64,000 bases of DNA, taken from the NCBI GenBank assembly GCA_015501075.1, contig JADNYJ010000004.1:434001-498000 (forward strand), given 5' to 3'. Every line of letters starts with the position of its first letter. Position 1 is the stretch's first letter. Positions 16,167 to 27,615 of this stretch are shown piece by piece. This DNA is from Gymnopilus junonius (Eukaryota; Basidiomycota; Agaricomycetes; Agaricales; Galerinaceae). A program made the position numbers and the translations under genes. The notes under the pieces were generated by a model that saw only the letters and a program-made list of their open reading frames with translations, was not told the DNA's origin and ran no database searches.

Positions 16167-16434
16167 TGTGTTATCGGATGGGGATCAGGCAGCGGTTAAC
16201 GATATATCTTCTTTATTTTAATGACACAAGGCTACATATACTCCCGTATTTACTATGGCATCTTCGACATTCCACGCACGCACACACCCACCTCTTTTTG
16301 TTTTGTTTTTTTATTACCCTTTTATTCCCTTCCATAGGTTACCTAAAATGCGTGGAAGTTGTAGACAGGCTTTTGTATGTGAATATACTCATTGGTTCTT
16401 TGGACTTTCGTATTTTTGATACCTCCTGTTCGGT

Positions 16435-17031
16435 TCACTGGAAGCCCAAAACACTCAGGACATCCTTGGTCGTTGTGACCTTTCCGTAAGCATTCAGCAT
16501 GCTCATAGCAGCCTCATGGGTTTCCTCTGCACTGACGTTCTTGCCTGTCTGCCAATTTTGCATCCCATAGGTCGAACAGGCATCCCCTACCACCACCATA
16601 TTGTATCCCAGATCTGCCCCATGTCGTGTGGTGCTGTTAATGCACTGCGCACCGTCCATACCAATCACTACAACCTTCCTATCTTTCCCATATGTGTCAA
16701 TGGAAGAAGCAAGCTCAGTGGCGACAAATGGACTCCCAACGTGCTTGATGAAGATTTTCTCGTCATCTACTGGCTTGGCGCATGCGTGCGGTTTGAAGGT
16801 TTCTGGGTACGCAGCGGAGATGATGTTGGTTGGATCGTCTTTATCGTCGTGTATGACGTGAAGAATCGGCCAGGACCACGAGCGCCAGATTTTAAGGAGG
16901 TACTGTACGTTCTTTGCGAGATTGGGGGTTGACCTTGGGCCCCATTCTGCTAGGCCTTCAACCAGACCGTGTTGGATATCGATCAGGAGCAGGATAGGAG
17001 CGTTCTCCGGCTGGGAGGGGGTAGTCGACAT
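16435..17031 (-). CDS. isochorismatase-family cysteine hydrolase
   Basis: A single exon of 198 aa with the alpha/beta fold and catalytic triad of the isochorismatase-like superfamily: Asp18 in LLLIDIQHG, Lys96 in FIKHVGSPF and Cys130 in GMDGAQCINST. The motif TTRHGADLGY after the cysteine is also typical. Members hydrolyse amides and related bonds (nicotinamidase, N-carbamoylsarcosine amidase, ureidoacrylate hydrolase) as well as isochorismate; the exact substrate cannot be read from sequence. The start ATG at 17031 lies 291 bp from the start of the next gene on the other strand, so the two share a compact divergent promoter. The protein is predicted cytosolic, with no signal peptide. It looks intact and of normal length. 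Confidence 0.9.
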   Translation of the reverse strand: MSTTPSQPENAPILLLIDIQHGLVEGLAEWGPRSTPNLAKNVQYLLKIWRSWSWPILHVIHDDKDDPTNIISAAYPETFKPHACAKPVDDEKIFIKHVGSPFVATELASSIDTYGKDRKVVVIGMDGAQCINSTTRHGADLGYNMVVVGDACSTYGMQNWQTGKNVSAEETHEAAMSMLNAYGKVTTTKDVLSVLGFQ

Positions 17032-17322
17032 TTCGATTTCAACTCTAGATTACTAGAGACGACCGTGCATCAAAGTTATTTATATGTGAGAGGAAACGAG
17101 CATTTATGCCAAATTTATGCTGATAAGGGGTGTAATAACATCGACGCGTCGTGATCACATGCCGTGACGTTCACGCGTATCGCTGTGCAAATTTCCCAAC
17201 TTGACTTCTACTCTGAACCATGGCGACTTTACTGCAGTTATGAATTCCTTCAAGATTCCCTTCAATCCTTTCTCTCCTTGTTGTTTAAAGATATTATCGA
17301 AAAAGAGGATGCCAGTGAAACC

Positions 17323-18622
17323 ATGTCTTTTTCCGATCTGAGGTTTATCATAGCCTCCGACGTCCTTCTGGCTTGCTTCTTCCCTCTCCTCGTTCTGGTG
17401 ATTGGGTACAGATATTTCCCGACATTCAGCTTTGCGGAATTACGAGACATCATCTCTCTGCATCCACGCGTAAACCCAGGATATGGTCACTTCTCGCTTC
17501 AAAGAGCATATCACTCTTTCGTTCAATACCCCCGCCTTTCAGCAGCTGAATTAAATCAAATGAGGGCTACTTACGCTGCACTAGGACGCGCCAACAAGCA
17601 TATTGGATACAAAATTAGATACCCTAGAAAATTAGACCGCCTCCGCGACGTCACAGAACTGAACGCAGTGATCACAGATGCTATTGTGGAGTTGGCGCTC
17701 GATGAATTCCCATCTCTCCATGACATTCCTACCTCAAGCACAAATTCAACGGACCTCGGACGTGTACGGGAGTCTTTAAAGCATTTTGTCAGAGATTGGA
17801 GCGAAGAAGGTTCCCAGGAACGTGCACGTATATTCGCACCCATCCTTGGCGTGTTACAGATGGTGAAAGCGAAGGATAGAGCAAGCATGAAAGTCCTTGT
17901 CCCCGGTTGTGGTCTCGGAAGGTTGGCATGGGACATATCACAGCTCGGTAACTTCCATTCTTTTTTTTGCATTGTAGCTCTTTTAACTGAGTTTGTTTGG
18001 TATAGGATTTAACACTACAGCAAATGAATTGTCGTTCTTCATGACCTTGGCTTTTCGATTGCTCCTATCGCCCAAGACCACCGCTTCTGTTAATGAGCAC
18101 ACTCTCCATCCTTATGCCCATTGGTTTTCTCATCAGCGTTCCAACGATTCGCTTTTCCGGCCTATATCCTTTCCGGATGTTATACCTCGATTAGGCCCGA
18201 GTTTTCGTCTGATCGAAGAAAACTTTATGAAGTTGTCTATTCCATCACCAGAAAGGAATACCCTCTCGTGGTCAAGAGATCACAAATACCTAGATGGTTA
18301 TGACTACATTATCACGCTCTTCTTCATCGACACATCTCTCGACGTCTTGGCGACGATGGCCCATATCTACAACCTCCTACGTCCTGGAGGAATGTGGATA
18401 AACCTAGGCCCACTTCTCTGGGCAGGAGGGGGTCAAGCTAAAATCGAGCTGAGTCTCGAAGAGGTTTTGCAAGCAGCCGAAGAAATAGGATTTATCATTG
18501 AAACGGAGGATAGTGGGCCTACTGCTAGGAGAACTGTCGAATGCGAGTATACGGGGGACAAGAAGGCGATGATGCGGTGGATCTACAAAGCAGAGTTCTG
18601 GGTCGCGAGGAAATCGAAGTGA
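17323..18622 (+). CDS. carnosine N-methyltransferase-like protein (N2227 family)
   Basis: Two exons, 17323-17947 and 18006-18622, give 413 aa. The start at 17323 is the first in-frame ATG. It is followed by a hydrophobic segment (residues about 10-27), then the N2227-type methyltransferase. The S-adenosylmethionine site VLVPGCGLGRLAWDIS (about 191-206) ends at the intron and continues as GFNTTANELSFFM. Later conserved blocks are YDYIITLFFIDTS and LLRPGGMWINLGPLLW. The yeast member YNL092W and animal CARNMT1 methylate the histidine of carnosine-type peptides; substrate in fungi is uncertain. The hydrophobic N-terminus suggests membrane anchoring, which not all family members have. The stop at 18622 is followed 228 bp later by the next plus-strand gene. 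Confidence 0.92.
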
Positions 18623-18850
18623 GGGTTATCACACGTGATGGCATCTTGCGCCCCTTTGGCTATTGTTATGATGAATGGGCCTTTTTCCCATTGGAGCGCA
18701 CAAGTATGGCCCCAACATGTATACCCATATCTCAATTACCATTGTTGTCCACAATCATGCGGCATCACATTTCAATCATCTATTTAACGCCCAGCTGACG
18801 ACTCTCCTGGCAACTCCCCGTCCTGAGCCACTCAACCAACTGCGCACTCA

Positions 18851-19343
18851 ATGCCGTTCCAACAATCTGTTCACCTCTGCGAAAATATCTCTGTGGCCAT
18901 ATTCTATGAAGACCTGGTGGACCGTCCAGACCAAACCACAGACCTGGACAAACTCCTGGCCCATGCCCATACGTCGCGCAAGACGCTCCTTGCGCACTCG
19001 AAAGCTGGACGGCGCATAGCCGGAAACAAGCGCGTAGCCAAGTTTCGCGAGAACCAGGGGTATAGTGGGACCGGACAGGTGTTGCAAAGCATCACTGCTT
19101 GGCCGGCGCTTCAGTATTCAAGCTTTGAGGTATAGTGCTTTTTTCTCCTTGTCCGTACTGCAATCAACATGTATTTAGGAACTCCGCCTTGAATGCTACC
19201 TTCAGACAAAGATTGCTCGAGGCTGCAAGCCTGACCCCGTGGATCCTACTGCAACGCCATGGGCTGTGATTCCACCTGTTTTCAACGCGTATAAGGATGA
19301 TTCAAAAGATGAGGATGCAGGCGAGGTCGTGATGACGGATTGA
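18851..19343 (+). CDS. conserved-looking protein of unknown function, 147 aa
   Basis: Two exons, 18851-19129 and 19179-19343, join in frame across a short GTATAG...TTTAG intron, which supports a real gene. The ATG at 18851 opens MPFQQSVHLCENISVAIFYE. The protein has a basic middle part (residues about 45-70) and an acidic tail (DDSKDEDAGE) ending at TGA 19341-19343. There is no signal peptide, membrane segment or domain I recognise. An upstream exon is possible, because the adjacent sequence (18675-18850) is open in another frame. It follows the methyltransferase on the same strand with 228 bp between them. Confidence 0.65.
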
Positions 19344-19572
19344 CAGGAGGCATACGCTATATTGTACCTTGATACTTGACTATACCCCAGTAGAGATTCA
19401 GTCAAAATATTGATTAAAATGGAATTTCATGGACTTCTGCAGTTCCACAATTCATTCAGTGCTAAAGCTTTAAATCATTCAAAAAAAAAATGCTAGGCCT
19501 TAAGAACACTTTGGACATCTTTCTAGGGTGTCAAAAAAAATACTAGCCCTAGAATTGCTCAATAAAATAAAC

Positions 19573-19690
19573 CGACGCCAGCAAGATTCGAACTTGCGCC
19601 CTCAAAGAGGAACAGATCATTACGTAATCCATGACGAGTCACATAGTTTACCATTCTAATCTGTCGCCGTAACCACTTGGCTATGGCGCC
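19573..19690 (-). tRNA. tRNA-Ser(AGA) with a 36-nt intron
   Basis: Read on the minus strand from 19690: acceptor GGCGCCA pairs with TGGCGTC, with G as the discriminator base. The D-stem is GCC/GGC, the anticodon stem ACAGA pairs with TCTGT, and the loop is TTAGAA with anticodon AGA. The long variable arm (CCTC/GAGG) marks a class II tRNA, and the T-arm is GCAAG-TTCGAAT-CTTGC. The 36-nt intron (19618-19653) lies one base after the anticodon, the standard eukaryotic position. Removing it leaves 82 nt, the normal length for tRNA-Ser. The internal A and B boxes would direct RNA polymerase III. Confidence 0.93.
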
Positions 19691-22254
19691 TGTTAAACGA
19701 CTGACACCTCTCTATACTATATAATACATACATTCTCCGTAGGCCTATCGTAACTAGTCCTTTTCACTGACCGAATCTATCGACATGCTACTGTACTTGT
19801 AACCGCGATGGTCACATATCCAGTAAATTGAATCTGCTCATAGTGAACTACAGATAACCATGTCGCCGCCGTCCACATCTTCACAGGAGCCAGCGGCCTT
19901 TCTGTCAGCGCGACGACTATGAAGACAAGGACACTGGTCAATATACTTGCACGCAATGCCCCCGATCGGGAAGTTGGAAGTCCGGAGTAGAATGGCCCGT
20001 CTTTCACTATACTTTCGATTGGCAGACCTTCTATTGCCGACGGTGCTGAAGGCAGATTCCAACCTGGCAGGTGCTGTGCAGGCTAACGATCCTTCTTTCA
20101 GATGATCTCACCCTCCATGCTCCCCCCATGCCCGATATTGGATAGAATGGAGAGAAGCGCGTAATTGTTGCGTAATTGCGGAAAGCTGGGATGATCGACC
20201 TTGGATACGGTTGAAGGTACTCTTATATTCTTCACGACAAACGGCACTATTTCACATCCTCATTCGGAAGATCGTCATCTGGGGTGGTCAAATCCGTATT
20301 CAGACGCCACGAAGAATGACTAGGGGTTATATGGAAGGATTAATGCTAAGTTTCTGTGATTTTCGATTGGCTTGGGGCGGTGGGACTTCGACTTGTATGG
20401 GAATTCTCAACTTGCAGATAACCTCTACTCAGAAGCAACATTGAGATTCAAACACCGGCTTTCTGACTTTGGGATCACTAGCGAGTCAAGGGTAGAAACA
20501 CTGACGGCGAGATCTTTCCAAACACGAGTTTTGGCATTCGCGCAACAAATGCTGGGAGTAGCAATGATGATGATAAGACGATGAAATACTGGCCTGACAG
20601 GAGGGTGGGTGAAAAGACGTATGCTATCCGGGAGGAACGATGTCGCTATTTAGTTACACTGGAAGCCAGAGGAATGGCAAGGATTTCTTCTTTCGTGCTA
20701 GAGCTGGAAAGTATCTGGGGTATGGTTCAATACAGCGAATAGGAAACGAGCATATTTCAAGCTGATCGAAATAGCTTGACCCCAGATGAAAGATATAGTC
20801 GGTTCGTTTCATTACTGGAAGACGTGTGGTTGGCTATTCTGTAGGCATTTTATTGAACACTTGGGATGTAGGAATGCTGGCTGCCAGGTCGAAGAAAGAC
20901 ATCCTTTTAACCGGCGATACCCAGCTGTGGAAATTACATGGCACCCGCTTTGAAATACAGGTGTATTTGCGCCAGGATCGTGGCGGGATTGTACTTGCCA
21001 GTCAGGTTTTAGGCTGATACATGACGATTGATGGCCTGGTGTGTCGAACAAATCAAAAACAGAAACGGGATGAGCTTTGTCAATGATGGTGTGATGTTTG
21101 TGTGGGGTCTAAGTAAAGGAGAGAGCCATGCGAGCAGATAGAGTATGCCTATCAGAACAAAGAAGTGACCTAAGGCAAATTGTTTAACCACCACGTCCTA
21201 CAGTTTGCACGAGGATAATAACTCTCTTCATGACACAGCATTCCCTTGGAGCTGTACAGATTGTGCGAGTTAAACGATCACTGATTTCCTCTGGTATAAG
21301 AGAGCCAAGTACCTCGACTCTTGTCTAGTCAAGGTTTATGAGTGAGGTTTGTGATATTGTAGGCCTATTTGTAGTGTTGTGACGAAGTTCACTATACTCT
21401 GAATTCATGATCAGCGGCATGTCGTCGTGAACCTGAATGTTGCTTCTCTTCATATTTTTCGAGTAAGCTTTACGCGTCGTTTTGCGCATGGAGGCGGAAG
21501 AGGGTTAGACACAAAGAATTAGAGATGAGTGAACCTGATATCAGCTGCATACGTACAGCCTACAAAATGCTGAAATTTTCGAAATTCACCCTGGCAAGGT
21601 GGCAAGCATCGGGCTTGAATACTGCCTTTGACCCGCCTAGACGTGGAATGTCGAGGTTTGAATGTTGAGTACTGAGTGCGGGTGGCAACGAGTGGTAAGG
21701 GTGGTGGTGATAATCTGAAAGTTGAACTGGATGGTAGGGCACAGGCGAAGATGAAGGTGAAGGACGTTGGAGATGGCTTAGCATTCTTAACGCCTTCGGC
21801 TCCATCAAGTATGCCCTAGTGTTCTTCGCCAGGCTCCACTTTAATGCGACGGCAGTGATCGTCTCTTTCTGCACATGCAGAAACCAGGCCGTAACAACCA
21901 ATGATCTGGTGTGCTCAGGCAATGAGTCAAATGCACTTAAACAAGGAGGTAAGCTTTATCAATGTCGGAGGCTGTGATGATGGGGTGCGTTCAAGGAAAC
22001 ACTTATGCCTACCAGAACAGAGAAGTAATGCTACCTTTGTCAGGTCATTTGCGTGTGATGGTCCATAGTAGATTGGACAATAAAGATTGAGAGAATCGGA
22101 CTAAGATCGTTTCGCCAGTACGAAGCAGAGCATTGAACTTGAATACTGCCTTTGACAAGTAAAACGAGCTTGAATTAGAAAGTTGACAGGGCTAGACTCA
22201 GAACGGTTGCCTTGAAGGTCTCCTGATGACATACCACCCCTGACCACCAGCAGA
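19691..22254. other. gene-poor region with weak duplicated segments
   Basis: No reading frame here has a domain, signal peptide or convincing splice partners. Two stretches (about 21080-21190 and 21955-22040) share blocks such as TATGCCTATCAGAACA versus TATGCCTACCAGAACA. Two others (about 21605-21635 and 22130-22160) share TTGAATACTGCCTTTGAC, which suggests an old, diverged local duplication. I cannot say of what. Confidence 0.4.
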
Positions 22255-23133
22255 TTGTGTCAGCGTACTCTCTCTGCGTTCAAGGCGTCCACCCGACTCT
22301 GGGCACCAGTATCTTCGAGATATGCACCAGGCCAAGTGACACAGTAGCTTGCTCTCATGTCCGACTTGTCGCTTACAACGCGGAACTTGGATGCCTTCTC
22401 CTTGCGTCCTGTTGCACGAGCCAAACTCATCCTCGGTGGTATCCTCGAGGAAGCCAAACGCCCTGACCTTGTCTTTCTCCAAGAAGTCACGTCCGACGTC
22501 CGCTCCTCTATCCTGTGCAATTCGAAGGTCCGCAAAGCCTTCCTGGTGATGGATGCTGAGGATCAAATGCCGTTCCAGGGAGTATACCCTTTGCGAATGT
22601 GACGTTGTTGTCCAATAAGTGTTTTGCCTTCGATCTGGAGTCCCAGACGAGGAGGATAGGGTCGAAGGAGGGACAAAGTCCATACCTGGTTCCGTTTCCC
22701 GCGTCAAACTCTCTAGCAAGTATGGGTGGCGTGCGCTTTCCGTGGACATTATCCCACCATCACACCAACGACAGCCTGTCATCTCATCAATGCTCATCTC
22801 GACTCTCTTGGGAGACACTCCCTTACCGTACCAAGCATATAGAGATCATTGCCAACCTCCTCCGAGAGCCTGGATGCGGTGGACTTCAACGCCATCAGTC
22901 CCGAGGAACACGCTCTCCTCGAAAAGAACGAACTGGTAGATGTGTGGCTCGCATAGCACGGAAAGGAAGGGCTTGATGGAGCTACATGGGTTGTAGGAAT
23001 TAAACGACTCGGACCGCGAGGGTTGGACAAGGTTGCGGTGTTGGGCGTAGAAGCGAAGGAGATGGAAAATTCTGCGCCTCGGGCTGATTGAAGTGCCCAA
23101 GCCCAGTGAGGATTCTGACTACATACAGAACAT
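22255..23133 (+). pseudogene. decayed endonuclease/exonuclease/phosphatase-family gene (TDP2-like)
   Basis: Pieces of a magnesium-dependent phosphodiesterase of the endonuclease/exonuclease/phosphatase superfamily appear in order but in different frames. They are RTLSAFKASTRLWAPVSSRY, NLDAFSLRPVARAKLIL, then RPDLVFLQEVTSDVRSSIL with the metal-binding Glu. After these come FANVTLLSNKCFAFDLES, RVKLSSKYGWRALSVDIIPP, LINAHLDSLG, VDFNAISPEEHALLEKNELV with the catalytic DFN, and LDKVAVLGVEAKEME. At least five frame changes (for example near 22375, 22590, 22650 and 22840) and in-frame stops (including TAG after DVWLA) break it. Intact relatives include tyrosyl-DNA phosphodiesterase 2 and nocturnin-like proteins. 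No single intact frame remains, so it should not be annotated as coding. Confidence 0.8.
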
Positions 23134-24327
23134 TGACTGCTTGTCAGAAAACTCATCATAATACTGGGTTGCCGAAATGCCGTTACAATGCGGTCAATTG
23201 TATACGAATTACTGTTCACATACCCAACACTGGAGTACTTCCACTTGGAAAGGAACATAGCTTTGTTGACTGTACGACTACTAGTATTACTACTATGAAA
23301 CACTACTACAACTACTAGGTACTATCAGGGTATCGATACGAGGTATCATGGTTTTAGTGAGCTAAAAGACTTGACAAGCGACGGAAAGCTAGGCAATTAG
23401 AGATGATACAGAGACAGCGCAACAATTGGGGGATTAATACTTCAGACCGTACTTCGCCCTCGGGAGTACAAGTCGCTTGAGGACATTTTGAGGGCGAAAC
23501 CTGACGATCGGATTCGGAGAGAGCGACGAGATGAATATTGCAGGCGGCTTGTAGAGTACATATGGTATGAAAAGATTTTGCAGATGCAGTCCGGGGTTAT
23601 ACGAGTGGACAAGGGGGACGCACGTAGGTGATTATCCGCCAATTTGCAACCAGGGAGGCTTCGGACGACGACGTGGATACAGAGTTATAAGGAATGTGCA
23701 AGATGAAGAGAGCGGACGGTGGTCAGCGACAGAAGGTCGAATGTCCACCAAAAGAGAATATTCAGACTATAACCACTCCAATAAGATAATGAAGGGCAGA
23801 AGAACGAAAACAGAATAAGATTTTAGGGAAACTAGAGGGTAGTAGAAAGAAACGAATCACAAGCATATATATAATAACTGAAAAAGAGAGGAAGAAGAGG
23901 AGTGTTATAAAAATGCCACAACCAATAGCCCAAAAGATCCAACCCAGAAACTGTGAAAACACGATACCAAAATGAACGAGGTAAGGGGTGTTTGAGGCGG
24001 GATCCCGGAGCCACACGTCTTCCATCCACTTGTGAAGGCTGGAGGAGGGCAGGTGTTTTGATGAATCCGATATATCGCGAGAGGACGAGACCGAAGCAAA
24101 GAACGTGACGACACGGCAAACAGGCGGGCACTAGAGAGCTGTTGACAAGGAAAGGAAAAGGAGACAGAGATACGCGACCAGAGATAGGAATATGCACAGG
24201 GGAGGAGGGGATACCGGAGGATGACGATGCGCGATGGGCGGAAAAAAGGGGTATCCAAAAATTATCTTCTTTGCACGCAAAACGCAAGAAATGAGAACAG
24301 AAATGGGTATGTATCATGGAGGGTGCT
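23134..24327. other. gene-poor region with a possible exon relic
   Basis: A plus-strand stretch at about 23448-23632 reads like a conserved C-terminal exon (EYKSLEDILRAKPDDRIRRE ... RLVEYIWYEKILQMQSG) and then stops. It has no upstream partner that I can join to it and may belong to another decayed gene. The remainder is probably the 3' side of the RNA-binding protein gene. Confidence 0.4.
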
Positions 24328-26656
24328 TTAAGCAGCAGGGACGCCGTTTGCTTGAAGAGGGGCGTCGATGCCATCCATATGCATCTCCGCAAGTTCGTCA
24401 TCGCCATTCAAGAAGGCCGCCTCAGCGTCTTCGTTGCCCTCGCCAGCTGCGTTCATCTGTTCTCCAGCGTTTGCAGAGTTGCCACTCGCCAGACGCTTAG
24501 CATTTCCTCCTTGAGGACCAGAGCGAGGAGGGTTCGCACACCTGTCCTTGCCATGAGCGACGCGGAGGTTGGCGTACTCTGGCTTGTTCTTGATAGCATC
24601 AATAGCCTTGATTGCATTCGAGATGTTGGTGAAGTTCACGAATGCGCAGTTCCTAGAGAACTTATCAGCACTGGATAAAAAAAGCGGGAGATGTAAACTA
24701 ACTTCTCCTTCAAGAAGTTGACAAGCTCGATGTCGCCATATTCGCCGAAATCGCGTTTCAACTTTTCTTCGGTAAAGGTCTCGTAGTCCTCCACATTCCC
24801 AATGTAAACATTCCTAGTTGCTCCGGAATGGACGGCGAGAGCAAGTGTAGGAGGAAGGGGACCGGAGTTCTTCCCCCAGCCGATCTTCAAACGGCGGTTG
24901 TTCAAGGTAAGGCCTTGGTATGAGGCCACCTGGAAGAACGTGAAGGCGGCCGCTGGGTCGACGAAGGTAACAAACTGGAAGAGAATGATGAGCCATGATG
25001 GCGGAAGCAGAAAAGAATAAACACATACAGCAATATGCTTATCTTGCATATACCTGATGCTCTGCAGCACGCCACCACGAATGGCATTGCACAAGTCCTC
25101 AGTTGTCGTCTCAGGGTGGATGTTGCCAAGATAAACCGTCCTGTTCATGGCTTGTACGCCAGCCATACCGTTGGCCATGCCCCCTGCGCCCATCATGTCC
25201 ACACCACCAAAAGTGGCTGCATAAGGAGTGAAAGGCGCAAAACTGCCCTGGGTAGGCGACATCGCTTGCTGAGCGACCAAAGATTGGGCGGCCGCCGCTT
25301 GGGCCTGCTGAGCGGCCACCTGCTGGGACTTGGGAATATAGGCACATCGGTCCTTTCCATAATTAACTCGTTTACCCGCCCACGAAGGTTCCGTCGGCAG
25401 AGTATTAACAACCTACGGACAATAAGCAACGCGATGACTGATTAAAATAGAAAAATGCTGACCTTAGTAGCAACTGAGATGCTCAAGAAGTGAACAAATC
25501 CAATGTTCTTATCCCTGACAATCTTAACCTGATCAATGAGGCCAAAGCGGCTCAGTTCATCGCGGAGCTGCTCTTCGGTCATGTTCTCGTCCAATCCGCC
25601 GAGATAGACATTCCGGCTGGCATTGCTCTGACTAATAGCCAATGCAACTTGAGCAGGCACGGGAGAAGGCTTTCCCCAGCCAATCTTCAACTCCTGGTTG
25701 TGCAGTGCCAACTTTTTGATTGTGGCATCGGCATGGAAGGCGGCGGCGGTCGCACCTTCCAGGAAAGATAAGAAAACACATGACTTCTCGGGTAATACAC
25801 GTATCGACTCCAGCGGACCGAAGTGGACTAGATTAAGCAACTCATCCACGGATGCGGTTGCAGGAAGGTTGCCGACATAGACCGTGCGTCCAGTGGCGTT
25901 GGACGAAGCATTGAGAGCAGCGTTGAGCGCTACTGGTGAATATCCAGCACCTTGGGTTGATTGCATATTAAGATTCAAGGACGGCAACCTCTGTTGGGCG
26001 AAATTCTAAAGGGGTAAATACTAAATAAGTCGGAGTTCGGAAGGGGAAAACATACCTGAGCAAAGTTGCCCATTTGGCCGTTGTAGGGGAAGGCACCAAG
26101 CATACCCATGCCGGGCATGCCCATTCCCAGCATGCTATAAGCATTGAAGGCGTTGTAGTTACCGTTAGGGCTGCTTTGCTGGGTTTGCTGCTGCTGCTGT
26201 TGTTGTTGTTGTTGCTGTTGCTGCTGTTGAACGGCGAAGGCTGCGGCAGTATTCGGGCTGAGCTGAGAGCTCATGACAGTCCCATTCGCCTGAGTGTTGA
26301 CGGAAAGGGATGGCGTCGAATAGAGGGGACTGCCAGCGAATGCATTGCCATTAGCCTGGGAGCCGTTGAACGCCGGCTGAGCGATGCTGGCCTGAGGGCC
26401 GTAGCCGTAGTTGGCAAAAGCATCGCGGTTCGAGTTATTTTGGACAGCAGAACCATTGTTCTGGCCAGCGAAAGCCGAAGTAGGGGACCAACGCGCTTTT
26501 TTAGCATCAGGGCCGCCAACGGGTTCCATGGAGCGCTGCAAATTTGATGAGCTGGCGGTCATGGACAGGAAAAACACAGAAATATACCTTCATCATGTCG
26601 ATGTCAAAGGCGTAGGAGGGATATTGAGAAGCAAAAACTGTCTGGGCGTCGTCCAT
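24328..26656 (-). CDS. four-RRM RNA-binding protein, Nrd1/Msa2-like
   Basis: Six exons (26656-26588, 26535-26056, 26005-25463, 25412-25029, 24974-24703, 24652-24328) total 2,073 nt and give 690 aa. The order is: a short N-terminal exon ([20 protein letters not shown]), a Gln/Asn/Ser-rich region with a 15-glutamine run, and four RNA recognition motifs. Their RNP2 strands are [24 protein letters not shown] and NVYIGNVE, with RNP1-like strands such as NIGFVHFLS and NCAFVNFTN. Repeated linkers [18 protein letters not shown] and [18 protein letters not shown] show that the RRMs form two duplicated pairs. This architecture matches S. pombe Nrd1/Msa2, which binds mRNAs to control sexual differentiation and stress granules. 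The role here is inferred from architecture. The C-terminus is acidic. The upstream leader is rich in trinucleotide repeats. Confidence 0.92.
26185..26229 (-). repeat. CAG/CAA tract encoding 15 glutamines
   Basis: Fifteen consecutive glutamine codons (mixed CAG and CAA) in the low-complexity N-terminus of the RNA-binding protein, followed by Thr-Gln-Gln. The mixture of codons suggests selection for the residue rather than simple slippage. Length polymorphism is likely. Confidence 0.95.
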
Positions 26657-27615
26657 GGTAGCGATATAGGATGTAGGGTAGCGGGTAAAATGGATGAGAT
26701 ATGTATGGCAACGGCGGAATTATAGCGAAGAAGGGGAAAAGAGAGTTAGAGAATTGTAGATACTAACGAGCAGGGAGCGTGTGGGCTGGAGACCAGCAAA
26801 AACGAGTGTGGTGGTTGGGGCGAAAATAAAAAGACACGCACGCAAAAGAGAAAAAAAGTTCAACAAGGAGAGAATTGAACGGAAGTCTCTGCGCAAGAAA
26901 CAGCGCTATGCGTGGAGGTCAACGACGAGAACAACGACGAAGACGCTATGAACGACGACGACGGCAACGGCAACGACAAAAAAACAACGACGACGGCGAA
27001 GACGAACAGCAACAACGCCAGATTTCTCAATTTCTCAAACACTTTTCCATTTCAATAAACTATCCCACACACCCCTTGATGGCGCACGGACCCGAAACAA
27101 ACAACGAACTCTCCTGTCTGCCATCATCGGCTACCTTATTGTAGAGATAGGACCTCAGCATGGTCCAGAGTCTTGCTTTTCAACCGATTTCGTTGTCGTC
27201 GTTGTCGTCTGGGCGCGCTATCCAAATTTAATGTCGTCCGAGGAATCGAACTATTCTTGGAGTAGGTAATGAGTTTGGCCCATGCAGGGGCACCTGTATG
27301 CTCACTGCACCTGGAACCCTAATATCTCTGCTCGGATGCCGTCTAGTACAGTTGCCTTATAATAGGTGGATGATGATGAGCATTGCCTCTCTCTTCATGG
27401 CATTGGTATAAGAGCTCTCTGAAGGAGTTAGTCTCCATACCTGAAGTCCTGGACCCGACTATTTACATGGACACTCGAAATTCTTCTCTGCCTCCTATTT
27501 CTCTCTTAACTTCAGCATTTTTTCCTCAATAATCGTCGGGCTTATCTTGTTACAAGCACTTGTGCATCCTTCGTCCGTGTGCCTCACCACGATAACGGTC
27601 TTCTACCACTCCGTA
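26657..27615. promoter_or_regulatory. upstream region of the RNA-binding protein gene, trinucleotide-rich
   Basis: On the strand of the RNA-binding protein gene, 26905-27015 is dense in GTC/GTT/GCC trinucleotides (GTCGTCGTTGTT-type runs). Similar units recur at 27185-27210. This looks like a long 5' leader or promoter rather than coding sequence. The plus-strand frame across it (26875-27144) is only a repeat artefact. Confidence 0.5.

Noticed and set aside
26074..26547. Plus-strand frame with a poly-leucine run opposite the RNA-binding protein
   Set aside because: It is the antisense shadow of the glutamine repeat (CAG/CAA read as CTG/TTG).
26875..27144. Arg-rich plus-strand frame of 89 codons
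   Set aside because: Generated by trinucleotide repeats; more likely untranslated leader of the minus-strand gene.
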